From positions 1 to 23,707 of the forward strand of contig CAZOOJ010000016.1 of NCBI GenBank assembly GCA_964581415.1: DNA of 23,707 nucleotides, written 5' to 3'. Of the stretch, positions 13,424-20,951 are shown piece after piece. The number at the start of each line of letters is the position of its first letter. The stretch's first letter is position 1. Origin of the DNA: CAYTGG01 sp964581415. GTDB taxonomy: Archaea > Nanobdellota > Nanobdellia > Pacearchaeales > GW2011-AR1. Made by a program: the position numbers and the translations under genes. The notes under the pieces are model-generated. The model saw only the letters and a program-made list of their open reading frames with translations. It was not told where the DNA came from and did not search any database.

Positions 13424-14713
13424 CTATTTATTATTTCTCTTAATTCTTTTATTTTCCAAAAAACTTTTTCTTACCATATAATTCACAGGATTTTTTATTA
13501 ATTTGCAAAAATTATCTGGCTGACATACTGCTATTCCCTGATAAAATTCTTTACAATTTGGAGGCATAAGAGGCTTTCTTTTATATGCCCAAGAAAGTTG
13601 TGATTTGATATAACCTTCTTTCAAAGGAGGACTATTTTTTTTATTCCAATCATAGATTCTTTTTTCAATATCTTCTTTATTATCGCCAACAGACCTAAAA
13701 AAGTTTATCAGAACAAAAACTGCTCTTTTTTTTCCATCCTCCAATCCCTGTAAGATATTTTTAATACAAGGAGGAAAATTTTTATCTGATAGATTATCTA
13801 ACTTTATTGGTTTGATATTCTTAAATTCTAATTTTTCTTCTTCTGGATTTTTTTCATTATTCCAGTCAAGAGCCTGAATTAAGAGCTCAGAAGCTTCTCC
13901 TTCTTCCACATCAGGAATAAAATTTTTTATTGAATTTTTAGATAATTTCAGAGGATCAGCGTCCTTTAATTCGAAATTTCTAATTGATTCTGAATCTGCA
14001 TCTATTACTACACTTGATAACGCTGTTTTTTCATGTAAAGAATAAGGCATTCTAAATAAATGTCTTGGAGAAACTAAAATAATATCAGGCATGACTTCTT
14101 TTGGAGCTTTGAAATCTTTTACATATTTATTTGGTTTTTCTAAATTACTTATTTTCTCTATTAATTTCTCTTTAGTTTTTTCCATGATATACTGAGTAAT
14201 TATTCTTGGCCATTCTGGAAATTTATTCGAAGTTTTAGTTTCATTAATCTCTTTAGGAAATGCTTTCCAGGGAATTAAAATATGAAAACCTTTGCTTCCG
14301 CTGAACTTTATTCCAATATTTTTCACACCATGAAATCTCAAAAGGTTAATTATTAATTCTGCTAAAATTTTGCTGTAATCTATGTATTTGCTGTCTATAT
14401 CAATCAAAAAGTCCCATCCTTTTCTTAATTCATTTAACTGATTTTCATTCATTTCTGTTGAAATTTTTAATGGGTCTTTCCAAAGTTCCTCTGAGCAATG
14501 AAAGCTTGTTGCGCCTTTTTTAACCATTTCAAAAATATCTCCAGGATACTGAAAAGAATCAGGACGTTTTCCAAAGCCTTCAAAATATCTTGGAATCACT
14601 TCACGATTTTCTGAAAAATTAAAAATAGCTCTTAATATTTCAGGACGAGAATAATATAATTGAGTTATTTTTCTTATTCTTTGTTCTTTATAAAATTGTT
14701 TTTCTGAGTTCAT
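13424..14713 (-). CDS. priS: single-chain DNA primase (PriS catalytic part fused to PriL Fe-S part)
   Basis: An archaeo-eukaryotic primase that makes primers for replication. The first 250 residues are PriS-like: the catalytic DFLIDIDS with Asp105 and Asp107, SGSKGFHILIPW (138-149, His144) and SPRHLFRMPYSLHEKTAL (215-232). The last 120 residues match the C-terminal iron-sulfur domain of PriL: FPPCIKNILQGL, then KRAVFVLINFFRSVG and MPPNCKEFYQGIAVCQPDNFC, with four Cys (316, 387, 397, 403) as candidate 4Fe-4S ligands. The zinc knuckle of ordinary PriS seems absent (only Cys73 elsewhere). A fused one-chain primase is known from Nanoarchaeum equitans. It lies 4 nt downstream of yjbQ in a minus-strand operon, divergent from the PCNA gene. 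The third catalytic carboxylate could be Asp238, but I cannot fix it. Confidence 0.92.
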   Translation of the reverse strand: MNSEKQFYKEQRIRKITQLYYSRPEILRAIFNFSENREVIPRYFEGFGKRPDSFQYPGDIFEMVKKGATSFHCSEELWKDPLKISTEMNENQLNELRKGWDFLIDIDSKYIDYSKILAELIINLLRFHGVKNIGIKFSGSKGFHILIPWKAFPKEINETKTSNKFPEWPRIITQYIMEKTKEKLIEKISNLEKPNKYVKDFKAPKEVMPDIILVSPRHLFRMPYSLHEKTALSSVVIDADSESIRNFELKDADPLKLSKNSIKNFIPDVEEGEASELLIQALDWNNEKNPEEEKLEFKNIKPIKLDNLSDKNFPPCIKNILQGLEDGKKRAVFVLINFFRSVGDNKEDIEKRIYDWNKKNSPPLKEGYIKSQLSWAYKRKPLMPPNCKEFYQGIAVCQPDNFCKLIKNPVNYMVRKSFLENKRIKRNNK

Positions 14714-14717
14714 TTTT

Positions 14718-15122
14718 CTAACTACTAATTATCTTCACAAAAACGCTTCGCGTACGTGGACCATCAAATTCACATAATCCAATTCCCTGCCAAGTTCCTA
14801 ATAGAATTTTTCCATTATCAATTAGAATAGTTTCACTTGGTCCAACTATTGAAGATTTTATATGAGCAGAAGCATTTTTATCAATACAGTCATGTTTATA
14901 ATTTCCTTTTTGAGGAATTAATTTCTCAAGCATATTTATTATATCTTCACATACATTTTTATCATAATTTTCATTAATTAAAATTCCAGAAGTTGCATGA
15001 GGAACATAGACTAAACATATTCCTTTTTCAATTTTAGAATTTGAAACAATATTCTTTATTTCAGAAGTTATATCAATTATCTCTTGTTTTTTATTAGTCT
15101 TTATTTTAAACTCTTTTATCAT
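14718..15122 (-). CDS. yjbQ: YjbQ/UPF0047 family protein
   Basis: A 134-residue protein of the YjbQ (UPF0047) family, small trimeric proteins with metal-binding histidines. Some bacterial members show weak thiamine phosphate synthase activity, but the physiological role is unsettled. Family motifs are YVPHATSGILINE (39-51, His42), YKHDCIDKNASAHIKSSIVGPSETI (75-99, His77, His87) and LGTWQGIGLCEFDGPRTR (108-125), all complete. It is the first gene of an operon with the primase. Its promoter is divergent from that of PCNA. The ATG coincides with the predicted transcription start. Confidence 0.93.
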   Translation of the reverse strand: MIKEFKIKTNKKQEIIDITSEIKNIVSNSKIEKGICLVYVPHATSGILINENYDKNVCEDIINMLEKLIPQKGNYKHDCIDKNASAHIKSSIVGPSETILIDNGKILLGTWQGIGLCEFDGPRTRSVFVKIISS

Positions 15123-15143
15123 AATTCAAAAGAATTATCATAA

Positions 15144-15154
15144 TTTATATAATT
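15144..15154 (-). promoter_or_regulatory. TATA box of the yjbQ-primase operon
   Basis: On the minus strand this reads aattatataaa, centred 27 nt upstream of the yjbQ ATG at 15122, a textbook leaderless spacing. It shares an 84-nt divergent spacer with the PCNA promoter. Confidence 0.6.
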
Positions 15155-15176
15155 AACTTAATTTTAGTATAATAAT

Positions 15177-15185
15177 CTTTAAAAG
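15177..15185 (+). promoter_or_regulatory. TATA box of the PCNA gene
   Basis: The sequence ctttaaaag is centred about 26 nt upstream of the PCNA ATG at 15207. Confidence 0.5.
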
Positions 15186-15206
15186 ACAACTAAGTCTATT
15201 AAAATT

Positions 15207-15944
15207 ATGTTAGTAAAATTAGAAAATCCAATTATTCTTTCAAAGATAATAGATATAATCTCAGATTTAGTTATGGAAGTTAGAATCAAGATAGATGAAA
15301 CTGGAATGAAGATAAGTGCTATGGATCCTGCAAATGTTTCAATGATAGGATTTAAAATCTTAAGAGGAGCCTTCTCACAATTTGAAACAGATGCACAAGT
15401 TTTAGGAATTAATTTAGAAGATTTTAAAAGAATTTTAAAAAGATGTGGAGCAGGAAGCAATTTGATATTAGAAAAAACAGACAATGTATTACAAATTCAA
15501 ATTCAGGATAGAATAAGAAGAAATTTTAATTTAAATCTAATAGATATCGAAGGAGAAGAAATTGATTTTAATTCTAAAGTTTCAAATATGGATTTCAGTT
15601 CAAGAATTAAATTAAATTCTGCTGATCTTATTGATTCAATAGAAGATTGTAGTGTAGTTTCTGACGCCTGTTCTTTTATAATTGAAGAGGGAAGATTTAT
15701 CATAGAAGCCAAAGGAATTAATTCTGCAAAAGCTGAATTTACAGGAGACGAAGCAGAAATACAGGCAGAAAACTGCAAAGCGAGATATAGTTTGGAATAT
15801 CTATCTAAGTTCATTAAAGGAGCAAAACTTTCTGAAAAAGTAATATTATCTTTTGCAGAAGAACATCCTTTAAAAATGGAAATAAATACTGATTATATTG
15901 AATTAGGATTTGTTCTTGCACCAAGAGTTGAGACCGAAGATTAG
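15207..15944 (+). CDS. pcn: DNA polymerase sliding clamp (PCNA)
   Basis: The ring-forming replication clamp, which tethers polymerase and other PIP-box proteins to DNA. At 245 residues it is the normal length. Family signatures are the N-terminal KISAMDPANVSMIGFKI (36-52), FKRILKRCGAG (73-83) before the interdomain connector, and the C-terminal end ...YIELGFVLAPRVETED, the typical archaeal 'LAPRVE' finish. Only one clamp gene is seen in the window, consistent with a homotrimer. The primase gene is transcribed divergently from the same spacer, so replication genes are grouped here. Confidence 0.97.
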   Translation: MLVKLENPIILSKIIDIISDLVMEVRIKIDETGMKISAMDPANVSMIGFKILRGAFSQFETDAQVLGINLEDFKRILKRCGAGSNLILEKTDNVLQIQIQDRIRRNFNLNLIDIEGEEIDFNSKVSNMDFSSRIKLNSADLIDSIEDCSVVSDACSFIIEEGRFIIEAKGINSAKAEFTGDEAEIQAENCKARYSLEYLSKFIKGAKLSEKVILSFAEEHPLKMEINTDYIELGFVLAPRVETED

Positions 15945-16068
15945 CACGAACAATTTAGAATATTGAGATTATTTATAAGAAGGATTTGAATTATTTATAA
16001 TAAGTGCTGGTCTGAGTAGAAGATTAATCTAAAAAAATTATACTTCTTCAAAACATTTATATATGCCT
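15945..16068. other. gene-free spacer after PCNA with repeated TATA-like boxes
   Basis: No ORF is supported here. The 11-mer attatttataa occurs twice (15968-15978 and 15990-16000), 22 bp apart, each with the look of a TATA box, followed by the self-complementary agattaatct (16021-16030) and another TATA-like run, catttatatatg (16054-16065). No tRNA cloverleaf or clear box C/D motif was seen. A short untranslated RNA is possible but unproven. Confidence 0.35.
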
Positions 16069-16176
16069 TTAAATATTAAATATATTAATAAATGTGTTAC
16101 TAAAATGAATATTAAATATGATAATAAATAAAGTATTTAAATGAATATTAAATATGATATGAAATTACATAATAAA
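16069..16176 (+). repeat. three-copy 36-bp tandem repeat at the winged-helix gene start
   Basis: Three successive 36-bp units start at 16069, 16105 and 16141. The 12-mer aatattaaatat recurs at 16072, 16108 and 16144, exactly 36 bp apart. Units 2 and 3 share their first 19 bases, and hand alignment gives about 26/36 (1 vs 2) and 29/36 (2 vs 3) identities. Units 2 and 3 each begin with ATG. The TATA-like core of each unit is centred about 27 nt before the start of the next unit. Unit 2 encodes only the 8-codon ORF MNIKYDNK, while unit 3 is the N-terminus of the winged-helix protein. Confidence 0.6.
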
Positions 16177-16344
16177 AAAATATTGGATTTTCTGAAGAAG
16201 AAAAAAGTTATAACCTCTTCTGAGCTTGCTGAATTTCTAAAAATTTCATGGAATACTGCAGACAAATATCTTCTTGAATTAGCATTTGAGGGTAAAATTC
16301 AAAGAATAAAAAAATCAGGAGTAAACTTATGGTTATTAAAATAA
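16141..16344 (+). CDS. small winged-helix DNA-binding protein
   Basis: A 67-residue protein that is essentially one winged helix-turn-helix domain: helix 1 (10-20, HNKKILDFLKK), helix 2 (26-33, SSELAEFL), recognition helix (35-49, ISWNTADKYLLELAF) and a beta-wing (51-66, GKIQRIKKSGVNLWLL). It is likely a transcription regulator. The gene begins within a 36-bp tandem repeat that could be its own operator, and it overlaps the pilin-like gene by 16 nt, so it probably regulates the surface cassette it leads. The start could also be the ATG at 16159 (MKLHNK). Regulator function and target are inference. Confidence 0.75.
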   Translation: MNIKYDMKLHNKKILDFLKKKKVITSSELAEFLKISWNTADKYLLELAFEGKIQRIKKSGVNLWLLK

Positions 16345-17114
16345 ATAAAAAAGCACAAATAAGTCTTTTTATAATAATAGCGATTTTATTAGTAGCAGGT
16401 ATTATTCTTTTTTTACTCATAAAAGATGTAGATATTCCATTTGGACCAAGAGGAGAAAAAAATCCTAATTCTTTTCTTGAATCTTGTTTAGAAGATAAAA
16501 TCAGAAATAGTTCTGAGTTAATATCTCAGCAAGGAGGATATATTCAACCAACTTTTTACAAAGATTTTAGTTTTTCAGAAGAAGATTTTGTCAGAAAAAT
16601 TTCTTATTTGTGTTATAACTCCAACAAATATCTTCCTTGTATCAATCTTGAACCTTTACTTATACAACATCTAAAAGAAGAAATATCAAATGAGATTTCC
16701 GATGATGTTGAAATCTGTTTTGATAGTTTAGTAGAAAGTTTAGAGGAAGAAGGATATTCAGTTAATTCAGAATATAATGGATTTAAAGTAAATTTCAGAG
16801 AAGGGAAAATAATTATTGATGTGAATGGAAAATTAATTTTGATTAAAAATGAAGAATCAGAAAAAAAAGAGAATTTCACAGCTATTTTTTCTTCAAATCT
16901 TTATGATATTGCTATTGTTGTTCAAGAGATTATCAGTCAAGAAGCAAAATATTGTAATTTTGATGCTTTAGGATATATGCTACTTCATCCTGTTTTTAAA
17001 ATAAGTAAAATAAAAACTTCAGATTTAGAAAGAATATATACTGTAGAATCTAGAGATACAAAAGAAAAGTTTATTTTTGTTGTAAGAAGTTGTGTGATAC
17101 CTCCTGGAATTTAA
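16329..17114 (+). CDS. pilin-like membrane-anchored protein, cassette copy A
   Basis: A 261-residue protein with a short basic N-terminus (MVIKINKKAQ), one membrane helix (11-31) and a large extracytoplasmic domain. The start KKAQISLFIII resembles archaeal type IV pilin N-termini, but the +5 Glu of the class III signal is missing, so processing by a prepilin peptidase is uncertain. It is a clear paralogue of the gene at 20952: both have four Cys in register (53, 95, 104, 130 here), EKNPNSFLESCLED, the ISYLCYNSNKYLPC loop, EPLLIQHLKEEI, and a matching C-terminal end (RSCVIPPGI against RSVAWPAGY). It overlaps the winged-helix gene and is followed 1 nt later by the giant Cys-rich gene, so the three form one operon. 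The function is unknown. Confidence 0.82.
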   Translation: MVIKINKKAQISLFIIIAILLVAGIILFLLIKDVDIPFGPRGEKNPNSFLESCLEDKIRNSSELISQQGGYIQPTFYKDFSFSEEDFVRKISYLCYNSNKYLPCINLEPLLIQHLKEEISNEISDDVEICFDSLVESLEEEGYSVNSEYNGFKVNFREGKIIIDVNGKLILIKNEESEKKENFTAIFSSNLYDIAIVVQEIISQEAKYCNFDALGYMLLHPVFKISKIKTSDLERIYTVESRDTKEKFIFVVRSCVIPPGI

Positions 17115-17115
17115 A

Positions 17116-20100
17116 ATGAGAAAATATAAAATAAAGAAGGTAAAGGCTGTATTGTTTCCAGTTATACTATTGCAGATTTTCTTATTGATAAATTTTCCTA
17201 TTTCAAATAGTTTTTTCATTAATTCAATAAAAACAGTGTCTGCTGGTGAAGATACAACTTGGAATTGCTGTTTTGAAATGGAAGATGGTTCTATATGCCA
17301 AGATATTTCTTCAGATAATCCTGAACTTTGTGCTGTAGAACCATTACCTATTTCCTGTGATGATTCTTCTGATTGTGCAAGAGGATGTTGTGTTGATACT
17401 GAAGAAGGTTTATGCACTACAAATTCTATAGCTCTTAAATGTGAAGGAGGAGAATTTTATAAAAATAATGAAAACTGTGATATTGCAGAATGTGAAAAAG
17501 GATGCTGTATTCTGGGAAAAGAAGTAGAATTTGTAACAGAAAAAAGATGTGAGTTATTATCTTTACAAAAAGGTTTTGAAAAAGATTGGAGTGCTGGAAC
17601 AGAATTAGACTGCCTTATACTCTCTGCTAGCCAGAAAGAAGGAGCATGTGTTTTGCAAGGAACTTGTGTCAGAAAAACAGAAAAAGAGTGTTTATCAGAA
17701 AAAGGTGATTTTTATGAAGGATATTTATGTTCCTCTTCAGAATTATCTAAATATAATTGCACAAGACAGAATTCTGTAGGATGTGTAAATGGAACAGATG
17801 AAATTTATTGGTTTGATTCATGTGGAAATAAAGAAAATATTTACTCGTCTGATAGAGATTCTTCTTGGAATAATGGAAAGATATTATCTAAAGATGATTC
17901 CTGTAATTCTGGTTCTTCAAATATCAATTCTGAAACTTGTGGAAATTGTTACAGAGCTTTAAGCAGTGTTTGTTCTAAAACGAAATTTGGAGAGACTTCT
18001 ATAAAAGATGGAAATTTTGTTTGTAAAAGTTTAAAGTGTATTGATGAAAATGGAGATATTAGAGAAAATGGAGAAAGCTGGTGTGTTTATGATTCTTATA
18101 TTGGAGATGGAAAAGATACAGTAGGAAGTCGGCATTGGAAAAGAATGTGTGTTGAAGGAGAAGTTATTGTTGAGCCTTGTGCTGATTATAGAGGAGAAAT
18201 TTGCACTCAGTCTGAAATTGAAGAAGATGGAGAAACTTTTACAATAGCAAATTGTGTTCCTAATCAGGCAACAGAATGTTTAGGTTATAATAAATTAGAT
18301 GAAAAGGAAAAAAAATGCAAAAATAATGAACAGTGCATGTTTGAAGAAATCTATGTTGATAAATATTTTAAATTTGGTGTTTGTGTTCCAAAATATCCAA
18401 AAGGATTTGATTTAATAGGAGAAGAAGGAAATTCAGAAATGTGCTCTATTGCAACTCAAACCTGCAAGATAGTTTATCAAAAAGATTGGAAAGGACATTG
18501 GGATTGTAAAGCAAATTGTAAGTGTAATACAGCAGAATTTGCAGAAAAAATGAATGATTTGTGCATCTCTATTGGAGATTGTGGAAGTTATATTAATTAT
18601 ATTGGAGATGGAACAAACAATATACAGCTAAGTCCTCCATTAAAAACTTGTTTGAAGTATGAATGTTCAGAGTATCAATGTAATCTATGGGAAACATTTG
18701 AAGAATGGAAAGAAAGAACTGGAAGCTATGGAGAATATGAACATAATGTAAATGATTATGAAAAAGAGAAAAAATGTCTTGAACAAGGAATCTGTTTACT
18801 AAGAGAATGTGTAGAATGGAAAGAGACTATTCCAACATGGGAAGATTATACAAAATATGCTAAACCTGTTGAAGGACAATATGCAAATCCTCAAAAACTC
18901 AATACTTCTCTAAATGCTCTTGAATCTGTTTTTGAACCTCCTGAACCTGAAGAAAGTGATATTGACAATGCTCTTAAAGGATTAGGAAAAATTAGTGGTG
19001 CAACTGGAACTTTAATAAGTCTTGGTATATGGGCTACAGGAAAAAGTTTGTTTTATGGAAGTTATGGTTATGGTTGGTTTGTTGGAGAGTCAAGTATAGC
19101 AGGAAGTTCTAGTGTTACGAATGTTCTCGGAGCAGTTGGATCTGCTGCAGCTGGAGCAGCTATAGGTATAATGTTAGGAGCATATCTTGCAAAATCACTT
19201 AAGATTACAGGACCTGCTGCAACAGTTATGATGTTAGCAGGAGGAACAGCAGGAGCTTTTGCTGGACTTTATGCAGCAAAGGCTATTACACTTTCAACAG
19301 CAGGATGGGGTGTAGGAATTGCTGTTCTTGTTATTTTATACATATGGCTAATTGGATGGGGAAAAACAAAAATAAAAGAAGTTAAATTTACATGCATGGC
19401 TTGGGAAGCTCCAACAGGTGGAGAAAATTGTGAAAAATGCAATGAAGATCCTTTAAAGCCCTGTTCAGAATACAGATGCAGTTCTCTTGGACAGACATGT
19501 AAATTAATTAACAAAGATACTGAAAATCCAATTTGTGAAAGTATTGCTTCTGAAACAAATCCTCCGATAATTTCTCCAGGAGAAGTTCTAACTGAAAAAC
19601 ATGAATTTCAAGATAAAGAAGCAAAAAAAGTTAAAATAAGAAAAGAAAATGGAGATTGTGTAGAAGAAAATGAAAATATAACATTTACATTAATAACAGA
19701 CGAATTTGCCCAATGCAAATATGATGTTGAAAATAAAGATACTTATGAAAGTTTAGAATATTATCCTCTTGAACAAAACAAATATACAAAAGAACATACT
19801 TTTGAGGTAAAAGAACTATTAAGTTTAGATAATCCAGGAGTCTATGATATTACAGGAGATATTAAAGATTCATTTGGAAAATTAAATCTGTATGTAAGAT
19901 GTCAGGATTATCATGGTAATTTCAATCTCAATCCTTATATAGTGGATTTCTGCATTCACAAAGGACCAGACACAACTGCACCTATGATAACTTCTTATTC
20001 TCCTAAAAAAGGAACCTTTCTAAAATATGGAATAGAAGAAGAAAAATTAATTGCATATGTCAATGAGCCAGCAGAATGCAGATATGACACTAAAAAAGAA

Positions 20101-20907
20101 ATAGATTATGAAAAGATGGAATTTAAAATGGATTGCAATGTTGAATTAGAGCGTCCTGGAATTCTTGGTTGGCCTTGTGGTGCAACTCTTACTGATTTAG
20201 AAAAAGGAGAAAATATCTTCTATATTAAATGCAAAGACAAACCATGGATTAATACAGAAGAAGACATAGAAAAATATGGAGAAAGAAATGTAAATTCAGA
20301 AGATTTTGTTTATAATCTTTTTGTAACAGAAACAGAATTAAAAATAGATTCAATAAAATTCAAATTTGGAGAGAACTATTTTCAATCAGGTGAAACTATA
20401 AAAAGCAGTTCTGAATCTGCATCAGTTGATTTGGAAGTTAAAACTTCTGGAGGAGCAGAGAATGGAAAAGCAATATGCTTTTGGAAATGGAAAGGAGCAG
20501 AATATCAATTTTATCCAGATACTAATTCAAATTCCCACAAACAAGAAGGAATAAATTTAATGATAGGAAAAAATGAAATTCCTATAAGATGTGAAGATAC
20601 AGCAGAAAATATTGTTAAAGAAAATTCCACAATTAATATAGAAGTAGATTCTTCTCCTCCAATAGTTGTTAGAGTTTATCAAAAAGGGAATTATTTGAAA
20701 TTAATAACCAATGAAAAAGCAGAGTGTTATTATGATAATAAAAGTTGTGATTTTGATATTGAAAATGCAATAGACATGACAACAGCATTATCAACAATTC
20801 ATAGTGCAGAATGGAATAGTAGAATAACTTATCATATAAAATGTGTGGATGCTTATGGAAATGAAAATACAGATTGTGCAATTAAAGTTAAACCAGAAGA
20901 AAAATAG
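17116..20907 (+). CDS. giant Cys-rich exported protein, cassette copy A
   Basis: A 1263-residue exported protein. An N-terminal signal/anchor (about 11-43) is followed by a Cys-rich domain (50-497) with CC pairs at 51, 91 and 130 and conserved blocks EIYWFDSCGN (229-238), SETCGNC (272-278), VEPCADYRGEIC (352-363) and GDCGSYINYIG (487-497). This whole domain is homologous to the protein at 21758. Then come another Cys region (512-565), a Gly/Ala-rich hydrophobic zone with three or four probable membrane helices (628-748), a Cys cluster (760-807), and a C-terminal region (820-1263) with at least three Ig-like repeats, each carrying the pattern ITDEFAQCKYD / YVNEPAECRYD / ITNEKAECYYD (860, 981, 1197). 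No enzyme motif is recognised. The gene belongs to the winged-helix/pilin-like operon. A role in a cell-surface apparatus is inference. Confidence 0.84.
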   Translation: MRKYKIKKVKAVLFPVILLQIFLLINFPISNSFFINSIKTVSAGEDTTWNCCFEMEDGSICQDISSDNPELCAVEPLPISCDDSSDCARGCCVDTEEGLCTTNSIALKCEGGEFYKNNENCDIAECEKGCCILGKEVEFVTEKRCELLSLQKGFEKDWSAGTELDCLILSASQKEGACVLQGTCVRKTEKECLSEKGDFYEGYLCSSSELSKYNCTRQNSVGCVNGTDEIYWFDSCGNKENIYSSDRDSSWNNGKILSKDDSCNSGSSNINSETCGNCYRALSSVCSKTKFGETSIKDGNFVCKSLKCIDENGDIRENGESWCVYDSYIGDGKDTVGSRHWKRMCVEGEVIVEPCADYRGEICTQSEIEEDGETFTIANCVPNQATECLGYNKLDEKEKKCKNNEQCMFEEIYVDKYFKFGVCVPKYPKGFDLIGEEGNSEMCSIATQTCKIVYQKDWKGHWDCKANCKCNTAEFAEKMNDLCISIGDCGSYINYIGDGTNNIQLSPPLKTCLKYECSEYQCNLWETFEEWKERTGSYGEYEHNVNDYEKEKKCLEQGICLLRECVEWKETIPTWEDYTKYAKPVEGQYANPQKLNTSLNALESVFEPPEPEESDIDNALKGLGKISGATGTLISLGIWATGKSLFYGSYGYGWFVGESSIAGSSSVTNVLGAVGSAAAGAAIGIMLGAYLAKSLKITGPAATVMMLAGGTAGAFAGLYAAKAITLSTAGWGVGIAVLVILYIWLIGWGKTKIKEVKFTCMAWEAPTGGENCEKCNEDPLKPCSEYRCSSLGQTCKLINKDTENPICESIASETNPPIISPGEVLTEKHEFQDKEAKKVKIRKENGDCVEENENITFTLITDEFAQCKYDVENKDTYESLEYYPLEQNKYTKEHTFEVKELLSLDNPGVYDITGDIKDSFGKLNLYVRCQDYHGNFNLNPYIVDFCIHKGPDTTAPMITSYSPKKGTFLKYGIEEEKLIAYVNEPAECRYDTKKEIDYEKMEFKMDCNVELERPGILGWPCGATLTDLEKGENIFYIKCKDKPWINTEEDIEKYGERNVNSEDFVYNLFVTETELKIDSIKFKFGENYFQSGETIKSSSESASVDLEVKTSGGAENGKAICFWKWKGAEYQFYPDTNSNSHKQEGINLMIGKNEIPIRCEDTAENIVKENSTINIEVDSSPPIVVRVYQKGNYLKLITNEKAECYYDNKSCDFDIENAIDMTTALSTIHSAEWNSRITYHIKCVDAYGNENTDCAIKVKPEEK

Positions 20908-20920
20908 TTAAATAAAAATA

Positions 20921-20930
20921 AATTTATAAA
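20921..20930 (+). promoter_or_regulatory. TATA box of cassette copy B
   Basis: The sequence aatttataaa is centred 26 nt before the ATG at 20952 and only about 11 nt before the ATG at 20937. It therefore supports the downstream start and separate transcription of the second cassette. Confidence 0.5.
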
Positions 20931-20951
20931 GAAAAAATGCTTGAAAATAAA

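Noticed and set aside
15945..16068. tRNA or box C/D RNA in the spacer
   Set aside because: No cloverleaf pairing, no T-loop consensus, and no properly spaced RUGAUGA/CUGA pair.
16069..16176. CRISPR array
   Set aside because: The 36-bp units are contiguous and diverged, with no unique spacers and no cas genes. They are a simple tandem duplication of an AT-rich promoter/start region.
16329..16430. Classical class III (archaellin/pilin) signal peptide in the pilin-like proteins
   Set aside because: The charge-hydrophobic layout is similar, but the conserved Glu at +5 of the mature protein is absent in both copies, so I describe them only as pilin-like.
19269..19514. Minus-strand ORF inside the giant Cys-rich gene, and similar opposite-strand ORFs at 171-419, 2049-2336, 5453-5833, 7253-7729, 16613-16879 and 17025-17417
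   Set aside because: They lie wholly or almost wholly within well-supported genes in other frames, with no independent promoter or recognisable protein features.
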